Assembly (NCBI RefSeq): GCF_963662885.1
Contig: NZ_OY760055.1
Coordinates: forward strand, 10,001-74,000
Length of the DNA stretch: 64,000 nt
From: an uncultured Pseudodesulfovibrio sp.
GTDB taxonomy: Bacteria > Desulfobacterota > Desulfovibrionia > Desulfovibrionales > Desulfovibrionaceae
Direction of reading: 5' to 3'
Below the pieces are notes generated by a model. The model did no database searches. It was not told the DNA's origin and saw only the letters and a program-made list of their open reading frames with translations. The position numbers were made by a program, and so were the translations under genes. Shown here one piece after another: positions 50,102-58,527 of this stretch (within the stretch, counting starts at the first letter, position 1; every line of letters begins with the position of its first letter).

Positions 50102-50675
50102 ACCCTCATCCCCTCTCCCTTCCTAAACTTTTTGTATCCGCCTCCGGCGGGGTGCGTTTGCGGGGATACAGCTTTTTCCCCACGAAGGGCGGCCGCACCT
50201 CGGGTCACAAAGCCGCCTGACGGCCTCCCTCGAAAAAACATTGGAGCGCCTCGGGTGCGCCGCACCCGACAGCGGCTCTCCCAACACGGAGTGAGGCTTT
50301 CGAGAGTGGTGTAGCCGTGCGTTTTTCGAGGGGGTGTTTCACCGCAGCGTAGTCCCCCTACGTGAGGATGAAACACCCCCTCCGAAAATGTGCGGATGCG
50401 CCGCTATCGGAAGCCGCGCGCAAAAAAAGACAAAAAGAAAGGCTCCATGGCGGTGATTGGAGCCTTTCGGGGGGAGTTCCCGGCGGGGATTGCCGGGAAA
50501 ACAATTAATGTCGTTGTCGGTGTTCATACGCTCACACTTTCATGGGAAATACAATAGGGGAACGTCCTGATATTGGCTCCCTTTCCTGGGAAAAATTCCC
50601 ATTTGGGAAAATAAAACCGCCCGGCAGGGCCGGGCGGTTACGAAATGCGACATATTATCTTTTTAGATCAGCTGC
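50102..50675. other. Structured non-coding stretch with several hairpins
   Basis: About 570 bases without a credible gene. It contains a 14-bp perfect inverted repeat GAGGGGGTGTTTCA (50328-50341) / TGAAACACCCCCTC (50369-50382) enclosing an inner CGTAG...CTACG hairpin; AAAGGCTCC...GGAGCCTTT (about 50439-50467), terminator-like; TTCCCGG...CCGGGAA (about 50477-50501); and, near the end, CCGCCCGGC-AGGGCC-GGGCGG (50619-50638), followed by TTACG. The last hairpin can terminate the leftward 84-aa gene. Confidence 0.5.
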
Positions 50676-50930
50676 TTAGCTGTCGATCAGTTTGCGCGCG
50701 ATGTCCAGATCATAGAGGGCCAGAGGGTTTCGGTCGGTGTTCTTTTCACGGAACATGGCCGCCGCGGCCTGGATGGCTCCGTAGGGAACCCACTGGTGTT
50801 TTTCCCAGATGACCGGCTCGTTCGGGTTGTACAGGCGGAACTCGATTTCACCTTCGTTGTCGCGAACATACATGCGCACTTCAGGGTGCTGCAGGGAAGG
50901 GGTATAGTAGACGCCGCGTTCGTCTTTCAT
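50676..50930 (-). CDS. Small conserved hypothetical protein
   Basis: 84 aa, ATG at 50930 with AGGAG. Begins MKDERGVYYTPSLQHPEVRMYVRD and reads as a small beta-rich domain followed by a helix (PYGAIQAAAAMFREKN). No family name recognised. It lies 12 bases downstream of the YkgJ-like gene and is co-transcribed with it, divergent from the dsr operon. Confidence 0.65.
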   Translation of the reverse strand: MKDERGVYYTPSLQHPEVRMYVRDNEGEIEFRLYNPNEPVIWEKHQWVPYGAIQAAAAMFREKNTDRNPLALYDLDIARKLIDS

Positions 50931-50942
50931 GGCGGGTATCTC

Positions 50943-51611
50943 CTAGGCTTGGAAGTTGAAGCGGACCGTGTCGCCCGTATTGTAGACCTTGATGTTCATG
51001 GCGCCGAGCAGCACCCGCAAGGGGCGGCCGAAAAGAAAATCGTTCAGCTCGGCGGGCATACCGGATCGTTCCGGTACGAGGCGGCGCATCTCCATGTCGT
51101 AGACGACCATTTCCTTGAGGGTTTCTCCGGCTTCGCGGTCGCCTTCGCGAGCCGCCTTGGCCAGTTTCTCCATTTGGGAGGGGGAACAGCGTCGATCGTG
51201 TTCGGCCATCAGGTCGAGCAGGGGGTGTCCCTCGGGCAGCAAGTCTGTGCGACTGAGACGGTCTTTGCCGTACATGGCCTGAAGCGGAGCGGTGTCCTCG
51301 CAAAACAAGGCCTCGCACTCTGCGGGGCGGGTATCATATACTGAACAGAGACTGCTCTCCGGGCTCAGGTAGAGGCAGGTCCAGGTCCCGTCACGCCCCT
51401 TGATCTTGAGCATCTCTTCCGTAAGCGGCAGGATCTCCTGTCGAGGCTGGTCGTAGACCCATTCCCCAACGCGCAACGTGACGATGTCGGCCAGCGGAAT
51501 GGTGCCGTCCTGGATGAGCGTCATGTCCTGTTTGTGGAGGGCTGGGCCGCCTTCCCGGCAGCACTTGCCGCAACATCGACACTGCGGTTCATTAGTGTTT
51601 TGAATTTGCAA
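50943..51611 (-). CDS. YkgJ-family cysteine cluster protein
   Basis: 222 aa. The zinc/iron-chelating CxxCxxCC-type signature is at the N-terminus (CRCCGKCCREGG, about 11-22), with the later conserved cysteines in WTCLYLSPESSLCSVYDTRPAECEALFC (in parts, about 77-105). The start is a TTG at 51611 with AAGGAG ten bases before; no ATG fits without losing the first Cys cluster. Role unknown, in many genomes linked to metal or Fe-S handling. Confidence 0.75.
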   Translation of the reverse strand: MQIQNTNEPQCRCCGKCCREGGPALHKQDMTLIQDGTIPLADIVTLRVGEWVYDQPRQEILPLTEEMLKIKGRDGTWTCLYLSPESSLCSVYDTRPAECEALFCEDTAPLQAMYGKDRLSRTDLLPEGHPLLDLMAEHDRRCSPSQMEKLAKAAREGDREAGETLKEMVVYDMEMRRLVPERSGMPAELNDFLFGRPLRVLLGAMNIKVYNTGDTVRFNFQA

Positions 51612-51988
51612 GTTTGTGTTGCTCCTTATACCCTTTTGCGGTAACGCTTATTGCGGTCCATAGCCTGTGCCAAGGGTCCGATACTCCGGCTACGCCGTGA
51701 AGGCAAGGCCGGGGGGACAAACGATCCCAAATTCAGGTCGTCCGTTGAGTCCGCAAACTGTGGGTTGACAATGGTTTCTTGGATATTTCGGTTGACAGAA
51801 ATCCGAACGGTCCAGTACATTGGCAGCCCTGCATACCTTGTGAATATTGGCGCAATTGCCGGTATTTCAGGTGGTTGCGTTAAGTAGGTAAGGCGTCCTG
51901 GCTACGAGTGATTTTTTTCACCATTTGCCGGCCTGGACGCAAAAATGGTTGATGGCAACATCTTAATCAAACAATGGAGGTTAAGGGA
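51612..51988. other. Divergent control region between the YkgJ gene and dsrA
   Basis: 377 bases. It holds two TTGACA boxes (51765 and 51792) reading towards dsrA, leaving an mRNA leader of about 150-160 bases before the dsrA start. A short GTGA-TTTTTT-TCAC repeat is near 51908. No recognised riboswitch was found in the leader. Confidence 0.5.
51792..51821 (+). promoter_or_regulatory. Probable dsr operon promoter
   Basis: TTGACA at 51792-51797, 18-base spacer, TACATT at 51816-51821 (4 of 6 to TATAAT). A second TTGACA 27 bases upstream may be an alternative -35. Confidence 0.55.
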
Positions 51989-53305
51989 ATGGCGAAACAC
52001 AAAACTCCTCTGTTGGATCAGCTGGAAAGCGGCCCGTGGCCCAGCTTCGTATCCGACATTAAACAGGAGGCTGACGCTCGAGCCAAGAACGAGAAGGGTC
52101 TGGATTACCAGATCCCCGTCGATTGTCCCGACGATTTGCTGGGTGTTCTCGAAATGTCGTACACCGACGGTGAAACCCACTGGAAACACGGCGGCATCGT
52201 CGGTGTCTTCGGTTACGGCGGCGGTGTTATCGGCCGTTACTGTGACCAGCCCGAGATGTTCCCCGGCGTCGCTCACTTCCACACTGTCCGCGTGGCTCAG
52301 CCCAACGGCAAGTGGTACAACACCGAGCTGCTGCGCAACCTGGTCAACATTTGGGACCTTCGCGGTTCCGGTCTGACCAACATGCACGGCGCCACCGGCG
52401 ACATCGTGTTCCTGGGCACCACCACCCCGCAGCTCGAGGAAATCTTCTGGGAACTGACCCACGACCTCGAGATCGACCTCGGCGGCTCTGGCTCCAACCT
52501 GCGTACCCCGGCCACCTGCCTCGGCATGTCCCGTTGTGAGTACGCCTGTTACGACTCTCAGGAGCTGTGCTACAACCTGACCCAGGAATACCAGGACGAG
52601 CTGCATCGCCCGGCGTTCCCCTACAAGTTCAAGTTCAAGTTCGACGGTTGCCCCAACGGTTGCGTTGCCGCTATCGCTCGTTCCGACCTTTCCTTCATCG
52701 GTACCTGGAAAGACCAGATCAAGGTCGACCAGGAAGCCGTTGCCGCCTACGTTGGCGGTGAGATCGCTCCTAACGCCGGTGCCCACGCGGGCCGCGACTG
52801 GGGCGCGTTCGACATCCAGAAGGAAGTCGTTGACCTGTGTCCGTCCAAGTGCATTTCCTACGATGGCAAGCTGACCATCGACGACAAGGAATGTGTCCGT
52901 TGCATGCACTGCATCAACACCATGCCTCGCGCTCTGAAGATCGGTGACGAACGCGGCTGCTCCATCCTGTGTGGCGCCAAGGCCCCGATCCTCGACGGTC
53001 CCCAGATGGGTTCCCTGCTCGTGCCTTTCATCGAAGTCAACAAGGACGACGATTACCAGGCCATCAAGGACATCATTGAGAACGTTTGGGATTGGTGGAT
53101 GGAAGAAGGCAAGAACCGTGAGCGCATCGGTGAAACCATGAAGCGTCTGGGCATGGCTGCCCTGATCGACGCCGCTGGTGTCCCCGTTGACGCCCGTCAG
53201 GTCCAGGAGCCTCGCCACAACCCCTACATCTTCTGGAAAGCCGAAGATGTCGAAGGCGGTTGGGAACGCGATATCAACGATTTCCGCAAGCGCCACCAGC
53301 GCTAA
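51989..53305 (+). CDS. dsrA: Dissimilatory sulfite reductase, alpha subunit
   Basis: 438 aa. The sirohaem/4Fe-4S ligands TCLGMSRCEYAC and GCPNGC (about 176-187 and 220-225) and a ferredoxin insert CPSKCISYDG then CVRCMHCINTMPRAL (about 284-320) are all present. With DsrB it forms the A2B2 enzyme that reduces sulfite to the DsrC-bound trisulfide in sulfate respiration. MAKHKTPL at 51989 with GGAGG upstream. First gene of dsrABD. Codon use is strongly biased, as for a highly expressed gene. Confidence 0.97.
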   Translation: MAKHKTPLLDQLESGPWPSFVSDIKQEADARAKNEKGLDYQIPVDCPDDLLGVLEMSYTDGETHWKHGGIVGVFGYGGGVIGRYCDQPEMFPGVAHFHTVRVAQPNGKWYNTELLRNLVNIWDLRGSGLTNMHGATGDIVFLGTTTPQLEEIFWELTHDLEIDLGGSGSNLRTPATCLGMSRCEYACYDSQELCYNLTQEYQDELHRPAFPYKFKFKFDGCPNGCVAAIARSDLSFIGTWKDQIKVDQEAVAAYVGGEIAPNAGAHAGRDWGAFDIQKEVVDLCPSKCISYDGKLTIDDKECVRCMHCINTMPRALKIGDERGCSILCGAKAPILDGPQMGSLLVPFIEVNKDDDYQAIKDIIENVWDWWMEEGKNRERIGETMKRLGMAALIDAAGVPVDARQVQEPRHNPYIFWKAEDVEGGWERDINDFRKRHQR

Positions 53306-53323
53306 AAAGAGGAGTGTATCAAT

Positions 53324-54469
53324 ATGGCTTTTATTTCTTCTGGGTACGATCCCTCCAAACCGATGGAAGGTCGGATTTCCGACATCGGACCTCGTCACTT
53401 CGGCGAGTACCTGCCCCCGGTTATCAAAGAGAACTTTGGTAAGTGGGACTACCATGAGATCATCGAGCCCGGCATCCTGCTGCACGTGGCCCAGTCCGGC
53501 GACAAGACCTACACCGTCCGCGCCGGTACCGCCCGCCTGATGTCCGTTACTCATATCCGTGAAATCTGCGACATCGCCGACAAGTTCTCTGGCGGTTACG
53601 TCCGTTTCACCACTCGTAACAACCTCGAGTTCCAGGTCGAGACCGAAGAGGCCGCCAAGGAACTGAAGGCCTTCCTGAACGACCAGAAGTTCCCCGGTGG
53701 AGCTTACAAGTTCCCGGTCGGCGGCACCGGCGCTGGTGTGACGAACATCGTCCACACCCAGGGTTGGGTCCACTGCCACACCCCGGCTACTGACGCTTCC
53801 GGTACCGTTAAGGCCACCATGGACGTCGTCTTCGACGACTTCACCGACATGAAGCTGCCCGCTCCGGTGCGCATCTCCATGGCTTGCTGCCTGAACATGT
53901 GCGGCGCGGTGCACTGCTCCGATATCGCCATTCTCGGTATTCACCGCAAACCGCCCCTTATCGACCACAAGTTCCTCGACAACCTGTGCGAGATTCCCCT
54001 GGCCGTGGCCGCCTGCCCCACCGGTGCAGTCCGTCCGTCCAAGGTTGAGCTCGATGGCGAGACCTACAAGACCGTCGCCATTAAGGAAGAGCGCTGCATG
54101 TTCTGCGGTAACTGCTACACCATGTGTCCGTCTCTGCCGCTGTCCGATGGTGAAGGCGACGGTATCGCCATCATGGTCGGTGGTAAGATCTCCAACCGTA
54201 TCACCAAGCCCGCCTTCTCTAAGGTCGTGGTTCCCTTCGTGCCCAACGAGCCGCCTCGCTGGCCCACGCTGACCAAGGTGATCAAGAAGATCCTCGACAC
54301 CTACGCTGAAGATGCCAACAAGTACGAGCGTCTGGGCGACTGGGCCAACCGCATCGGTTGGGAACGTTTCTTCGAAAAGTGCGACCTGCCCTTCAGCGAG
54401 CACCTGATCGATGACTTCCGTGATCCGGCGTACTACACCTGGCGCCAGACCACCCAGTTCAAGTGGTAA
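53324..54469 (+). CDS. dsrB: Dissimilatory sulfite reductase, beta subunit
   Basis: 381 aa. Sirohaem-site cysteines in MACCLNMCGAVHC (about 186-198) and CPTGAVRPSK (about 228), and the ferredoxin insert ERCMFCGNCYTMCPSLPL (about 256-273). It binds the catalytically active sirohaem in the DsrAB heterodimer. It lies 18 bases after dsrA with GAGGAG; followed by a hairpin and dsrD. Confidence 0.97.
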   Translation: MAFISSGYDPSKPMEGRISDIGPRHFGEYLPPVIKENFGKWDYHEIIEPGILLHVAQSGDKTYTVRAGTARLMSVTHIREICDIADKFSGGYVRFTTRNNLEFQVETEEAAKELKAFLNDQKFPGGAYKFPVGGTGAGVTNIVHTQGWVHCHTPATDASGTVKATMDVVFDDFTDMKLPAPVRISMACCLNMCGAVHCSDIAILGIHRKPPLIDHKFLDNLCEIPLAVAACPTGAVRPSKVELDGETYKTVAIKEERCMFCGNCYTMCPSLPLSDGEGDGIAIMVGGKISNRITKPAFSKVVVPFVPNEPPRWPTLTKVIKKILDTYAEDANKYERLGDWANRIGWERFFEKCDLPFSEHLIDDFRDPAYYTWRQTTQFKW

Positions 54470-54482
54470 GATAATGAAGATC

Positions 54483-54516
54483 CGGGGTACGGCGACTCCG
54501 CCGTACCCCGTCTTTA
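54483..54516 (+). terminator. Hairpin between dsrB and dsrD
   Basis: CGGGGTACGGCG-ACTC-CGCCGTACCCCG, a 12-bp perfect stem, followed by TCTTTATG. It could lower read-through and so give less dsrD than dsrAB, or stabilise the dsrAB message. Confidence 0.7.
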
Positions 54517-54537
54517 TGCAACAATAAGGAGTCCATC

Positions 54538-54786
54538 ATGGTACTCGATCCCGAAGCTGGAAAAGCTGAAATACTCAAATTCTGCGAAGAGAAGTCCAAG
54601 AGCAAGACCAAGTTCTACTTCAACGACTTCACCAAGCTGTTCCCGGATGAGAAGAGCCGCGCCGTCAAGAAGCTCCTGACCCAGTTGGTTCAGGAAGAGA
54701 AGATGGTGTTCTGGTCCTCCGGGTCCACCACCATGTACGGCCTGGCCGGTGTCGGCAAGCAGGCCGCTTCCGAGGGCGAAGATTAA
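54538..54786 (+). CDS. dsrD: DsrD, sulfite reductase activator
   Basis: 82 aa, the usual size. A small winged-helix-type fold is suggested by SKTKFYFNDFTKLFPDEKSRAVKKLL, VQEEKMVFWSSGSTTMYGL. DsrD is known to stimulate DsrAB activity. It lies just after dsrB behind a hairpin, with AAGGAG upstream of ATG 54538. Confidence 0.95.
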   Translation: MVLDPEAGKAEILKFCEEKSKSKTKFYFNDFTKLFPDEKSRAVKKLLTQLVQEEKMVFWSSGSTTMYGLAGVGKQAASEGED

Positions 54787-54808
54787 TCTTCGATCCTGAT
54801 CGGTTTAC

Positions 54809-54850
54809 AAGCCTTGCCCTCGTCGCATTGACGACGGGCAAGGCTTTCTT
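54809..54850 (+). terminator. Terminator after dsrD
   Basis: AAGCCTTGCCCTCGTC / GACGACGGGCAAGGCTT: a strong 15-16-bp stem followed by TCTT. It separates dsrABD from the amidase gene. Confidence 0.8.
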
Positions 54851-54874
54851 GGTTCAATAAGCCTGGTTTCAAAC

Positions 54875-56260
54875 GTGTCCGATTCCATCCCCCGCATACT
54901 CCTTGCCGGACTGTCCGGCGGCACCGGGAAGACCATTGTCTCCCTGGCCTGCACCCGCGCCTTCACGCGTCGGGGGCGCGTGGTCGCGCCGTTCAAGAAA
55001 GGTCCGGACTACATCGACGCCCAGTGGCTCGCCCTGGCTGCGCGGCGGTCCTGCTCCAATCTTGATCCTTTTTTCCATTCCCGCGAGGTCATCCGGTCCC
55101 TCTTCTTCCACCGTTCCGCCGGAACCGACCTGAGCCTCATCGAGGGAAACCGTGGGCTTTTCGACGGCATGGACGAGCAGGGCTCCTGCTCCAGCTCGGA
55201 GTTGGCCCGTATGCTCGACTGCCCGGTGGTGCTGGCCATCGACTGCACCAAGATGACCCGCACCGTGGCCGCCATTGTTCAGGGCTGCGTCGGGTTCGAG
55301 CCGGGGTTGAATCTTGCCGGGGTCATCTTCAACCGCACGGCAGGAGAGCGGCACCGCGCCATATTGCGCCGGTCCATGGAGACCTACTGCGATGTGCCGG
55401 TGTTGGGCATGCTGCCCAAGATGAAGAATCCCATCCCGGAGCGGCACATGGGGCTGATGTCTGACCAGGAATACGATGGTTCCGCGCATCTGGACCGGTT
55501 GGCCGACGCCGCCGCCGAGTGGTTGGACCTGGACGCCTTGCTTGGTGTTGCGGATGCGGCTCCGGACTTCGGGCCTGCCCCCGCTCCTGTTTTTCCCGGC
55601 GCTCCGGCGGAAAAGAAGGCCCGCATCGGCTACGTGCATGACGCGGCCCTGTGGTTTTACTATCCTGAAAATCTCGAAGCGCTGGAACATGCCGGCGCCG
55701 AACTGGTTCGGTTGAGCCTGTTGGATGGAGAGCCCTGGCCCGAGATCGACGGGCTCTATCTCGGCGGAGGGTTTCCTGAGGTCTTTGCCGAGCGGATAGC
55801 GGCGAACATGCCCGCGCTCAAATACCTGCGCTCTCTGGCCGAATCCGGCATGCCCATCTATGCCGAGTGCGGCGGGTTCATGGTCCTGTGCGATCAGCTT
55901 GAGATCGACGGGAAAAGCCATCGAATGGCCGGCGTCTTTCCTTTGACCACATCTTTCTGCCCCCGACCGCAGGGTTTGGGATACACCGAAGCCGAAGTGG
56001 TTGAGGATACGGTTTTCTTTCCCCGGGGCGAGCGCGTCCTGGGACACGAATTTCATTATTCCATGTGCGTATCGGACGGCGCGGCAGAGCTGCGCCACGG
56101 TCTGCGCATGATCCGCGGTCAGGGCAGCGCGCTCGGCCGCGACGGTTTCCTGCACAAGAACACCTGGGCCGGGTACAACCATATCCACGCCCTGGCCGTG
56201 CCCGGCTGGGCAGAACGATTCGTCGCCGCAGCCGCCGCCCGCCGGGGAGGGGGGCGGTAA
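54875..56260 (+). CDS. dsrN: Cobyrinate/sirohaem a,c-diamide synthase (DsrN/CbiA-like)
   Basis: 461 aa. N-terminal ATPase part: P-loop-like GLSGGTGKT (about 12-20), FKKGPDYIDAQWL, LIEGNRGLFDGMD. C-terminal class I glutamine amidotransferase-like part with the nucleophile in IYAECGGFMVL (about 327-337) and the His region GHEFHYS (about 389). GTG start at 54875. Position after dsrABD is the usual one for DsrN, the enzyme proposed to amidate sirohaem of DsrAB; it could equally act in cobalamin synthesis as CbiA. The two roles cannot be told apart from sequence alone. Confidence 0.85.
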   Translation: MSDSIPRILLAGLSGGTGKTIVSLACTRAFTRRGRVVAPFKKGPDYIDAQWLALAARRSCSNLDPFFHSREVIRSLFFHRSAGTDLSLIEGNRGLFDGMDEQGSCSSSELARMLDCPVVLAIDCTKMTRTVAAIVQGCVGFEPGLNLAGVIFNRTAGERHRAILRRSMETYCDVPVLGMLPKMKNPIPERHMGLMSDQEYDGSAHLDRLADAAAEWLDLDALLGVADAAPDFGPAPAPVFPGAPAEKKARIGYVHDAALWFYYPENLEALEHAGAELVRLSLLDGEPWPEIDGLYLGGGFPEVFAERIAANMPALKYLRSLAESGMPIYAECGGFMVLCDQLEIDGKSHRMAGVFPLTTSFCPRPQGLGYTEAEVVEDTVFFPRGERVLGHEFHYSMCVSDGAAELRHGLRMIRGQGSALGRDGFLHKNTWAGYNHIHALAVPGWAERFVAAAAARRGGGR

Positions 56261-56336
56261 ACCCCTTGTCTCGGCACAGTCTTTCGTGAGACACTGCCGC
56301 CACACAAACACCTACTCCTACAAGTGAGTTATCAGA

Positions 56337-57470
56337 ATGAGTATACCCTTCATTGACTTGAAAACGCAGTACAGGCAGATCGAAGATCAGATCAAATCAA
56401 ATATCGAAGGCGTGTTGCAGCACGGAGCCTATGTCATGGGCCCGGAGATCCGCGAGCTTGAATCCACACTGGCCGACTTCTCGGGCGTGTCCCATGCCGT
56501 GAGCTGCTCCTCCGGCACCGACGCCCTGTTGATGTCTCTCATGGCCCTGGGCGTGGGCCCTGGCGATGCCGTCTTCACCACCCCGTTCACGTTCATCGCC
56601 ACCGCCGAGGTTGTCGCCCTGCTTGGTGCCACCCCGGTTTTCGTGGACATTGATCCCGTGACCTTCAACCTGGATCCCGATGATCTGCGGCGCAAGATTC
56701 GCTACGTCCGCGAGAACCGCAAGGACCTGACCGCGCGCGGCGTCATCGCCGTAGATCTCTTCGGCCAGCCTGCGGACTACGACGCCATCGAACCCTTGGC
56801 CCACAATTCCGGTCTGTTCCTCGTCGTGGACGCAGCCCAGTCCTTTGGTGCCGTCTACAAGGGCAAACCGGTCTGCTCCCTGGGCGATCTGGCCTGCACC
56901 TCGTTCTTCCCGGCCAAGCCGCTGGGCTGCTACGGTGACGGCGGCATGGTCTTCGTCAACAACGAAGAACTGCATCAGCTGCTGGTCTCCGTCCGTGTGC
57001 ACGGCATGAGCACCACGGACAAGTACGACAATGACAGGCTGGGACTGACCGCCCGTATGGATTCCATGCAGGCTGGCGTGCTCCTGGCCAAATTCGGGAT
57101 TTTCCCGGGTGAGATCGAGAAGCGCCAGGAAGTGGCTGCCCGTTACGCCGAACTGCTGTCCGAAGTTGACGGCCTGACCCCGCCGTCCGTGCCCGAGGGC
57201 AATGTTTCGGTCTGGGCGCAGTACTGCGTTCTGGCCCGGGACAATGAGCAGCGCGCCGAGGTCATGGAAAAGCTGTCCGCGGCTTCCATTCCCTGCGCGA
57301 TCTACTATCCCAAGCCGCTGCACCTGCAGAAGGCGTTCGCCGATCTGGGCTATTCCATGGGCGATTTCCCGGTGTCCGAAGACGCTGCTTCGCGCATCTT
57401 CGCTCTGCCCATGCATCCCTACCTGACCGCCGAGGATCAGGAGACCATCGTCAAGGCGATCAAGGGATAG
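56337..57470 (+). CDS. DegT/DnrJ/EryC1/StrS-type PLP-dependent sugar aminotransferase
   Basis: 377 aa. Hallmarks: IPFIDLKTQYRQI at the N-terminus, VSCSSGTDALLMSLMAL (phosphate loop, about 56-72), VDAAQSFGAVYKG, and the Schiff-base Lys in SFFPAKPLGCYGDGG (about 190-204). This type, close to WbpE/WlbC, aminates UDP-3-keto sugars to make surface polysaccharide. No other polysaccharide genes are nearby. Confidence 0.83.
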   Translation: MSIPFIDLKTQYRQIEDQIKSNIEGVLQHGAYVMGPEIRELESTLADFSGVSHAVSCSSGTDALLMSLMALGVGPGDAVFTTPFTFIATAEVVALLGATPVFVDIDPVTFNLDPDDLRRKIRYVRENRKDLTARGVIAVDLFGQPADYDAIEPLAHNSGLFLVVDAAQSFGAVYKGKPVCSLGDLACTSFFPAKPLGCYGDGGMVFVNNEELHQLLVSVRVHGMSTTDKYDNDRLGLTARMDSMQAGVLLAKFGIFPGEIEKRQEVAARYAELLSEVDGLTPPSVPEGNVSVWAQYCVLARDNEQRAEVMEKLSAASIPCAIYYPKPLHLQKAFADLGYSMGDFPVSEDAASRIFALPMHPYLTAEDQETIVKAIKG

Positions 57471-57475
57471 GGCGC

Positions 57476-57826
57476 ATGTTCCGGTTGACCTGGGAAGGGA
57501 CGCTACGGATGCTCAAGCCGGTAGCGGCCGGGGTTGCCCTGGCCTATCTGGCAACGGGTTTCGTTGACGGGCCACCGCCCGTCAACTTCAGCCCGGAGAG
57601 TCCGAATACGGCCAAGCAGACGGAGATCGTCGTCCCCCAGGCCGAACTGGTCATTGAGCGGAACATCCTCAAGCTCGGTTCTCTGCTGACCTTCCAGGCC
57701 GGAAGCCCGGCCCTGGTCAGGCAACAGGCCACGCAGAACGAAGGATTGGGGATGTTTTACGATCCGGGCGTTTCCGGCCCCTCGGCGGAAGGCGGTATTC
57801 CCGGATCGTCCGAAACGGAACAATAG
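57476..57826 (+). CDS. Hypothetical membrane-anchored protein
   Basis: 116 aa starting 5 bases after the aminotransferase stop, so probably co-transcribed. One hydrophobic segment (about 13-30, MLKPVAAGVALAYLATGF), then a Pro/Ser-rich part, AELVIERNILKLGSLLTFQAG, and a Gly/Ser tail. The RNILKLG piece faintly recalls the homology region of GspC-like proteins, not enough to name it. A start at 57509 (MLKPVAAG) is also possible. Confidence 0.5.
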   Translation: MFRLTWEGTLRMLKPVAAGVALAYLATGFVDGPPPVNFSPESPNTAKQTEIVVPQAELVIERNILKLGSLLTFQAGSPALVRQQATQNEGLGMFYDPGVSGPSAEGGIPGSSETEQ

Positions 57827-57925
57827 AAGGGCGGTGGTCCCCATTTGCCAGGCGCACAGGGCTCTGGTAAGTGGATGCCCCCTAACGATATCAAGCCGGG
57901 CGGTCCCGGCACAAAGGAGCGTATC

Positions 57926-58420
57926 ATGATCAAGATGGAAACCAGCATGGGCGACATCGTCATCGAACTCGATTTCGAAAAAGCCCCCAAGAGCGCGGCC
58001 AACTTCCAGCAGTATGTGGAAGAAGGCTTCTACGACGGCCTGATCTTCCACCGCGTCATCTCCAACTTCATGATCCAGGGTGGCGGCATGGACCCGGACA
58101 TGAAGGAAAAGGCGACCCGCGCGCCCATCGAGAACGAGGCCAACAACGGCCTGACCAACGACAAGTACACCCTGGCCATGGCCCGGACCATGGACCCGCA
58201 CTCCGCTTCGTCCCAGTTCTTCATCAACGTCAAGGACAACGGATTCCTGAACTTCTCCTCCGAGACTCCCCAGGGCTGGGGCTACGCCGTGTTCGGCAAG
58301 GTCGTTGAGGGCCAGGACACCGTGGACAAGATCAAGGGCGTGCCCACCGGCCGCAGCGGCTTCCATGACGACGTCCCGCTGGAGCCCGTGGTCATCACCA
58401 AGGCCACCGTCATCGACTAG
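57926..58420 (+). CDS. ppiB: Peptidyl-prolyl cis-trans isomerase, cyclophilin type
   Basis: 164 aa, cytoplasmic (no signal peptide). Cyclophilin core: FHRVISNFMIQGGG (about 42-55, with catalytic Arg), FSMART-type YTLAMARTMDPHSASSQFFINVKDN (in parts, about 80-106) and VFGKVVEGQDTVDKI. It speeds proline isomerisation in protein folding. ATG 57926 with AAAGGAG; an upstream in-frame ATG lacks it. Confidence 0.92.
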   Translation: MIKMETSMGDIVIELDFEKAPKSAANFQQYVEEGFYDGLIFHRVISNFMIQGGGMDPDMKEKATRAPIENEANNGLTNDKYTLAMARTMDPHSASSQFFINVKDNGFLNFSSETPQGWGYAVFGKVVEGQDTVDKIKGVPTGRSGFHDDVPLEPVVITKATVID

Positions 58421-58474
58421 CGACGGCAGGTCTGGTCTCCGCCTCCGGGCGTGCAGACCACCAAAAGCATAGAA

Positions 58475-58506
58475 AAGGCGCGTCCCAATCGGGGCGCGCC
58501 TTTTTG
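58475..58506. terminator. Bidirectional terminator after ppiB
   Basis: AAAAGGCGCGTCCC / GGGGCGCGCCTTTTT, stem with one G-T pair, flanked by A and T runs, between convergent genes. Confidence 0.82.
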
Positions 58507-58527
58507 TTCTTAATTCAGCCGGTAGAG

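Noticed and set aside
51902..54403. An 833-codon open frame on the minus strand opposite dsrA and dsrB
   Set aside because: It mirrors two certain genes; long antisense frames are expected in strongly codon-biased GC-rich genes, and the translation is low-complexity with no ribosome-binding site.
54787..54874. Cobalamin riboswitch before the CbiA-like gene
   Set aside because: The gap is under 100 bases and consists mainly of a simple terminator hairpin; no B12-box-like sequence seen.
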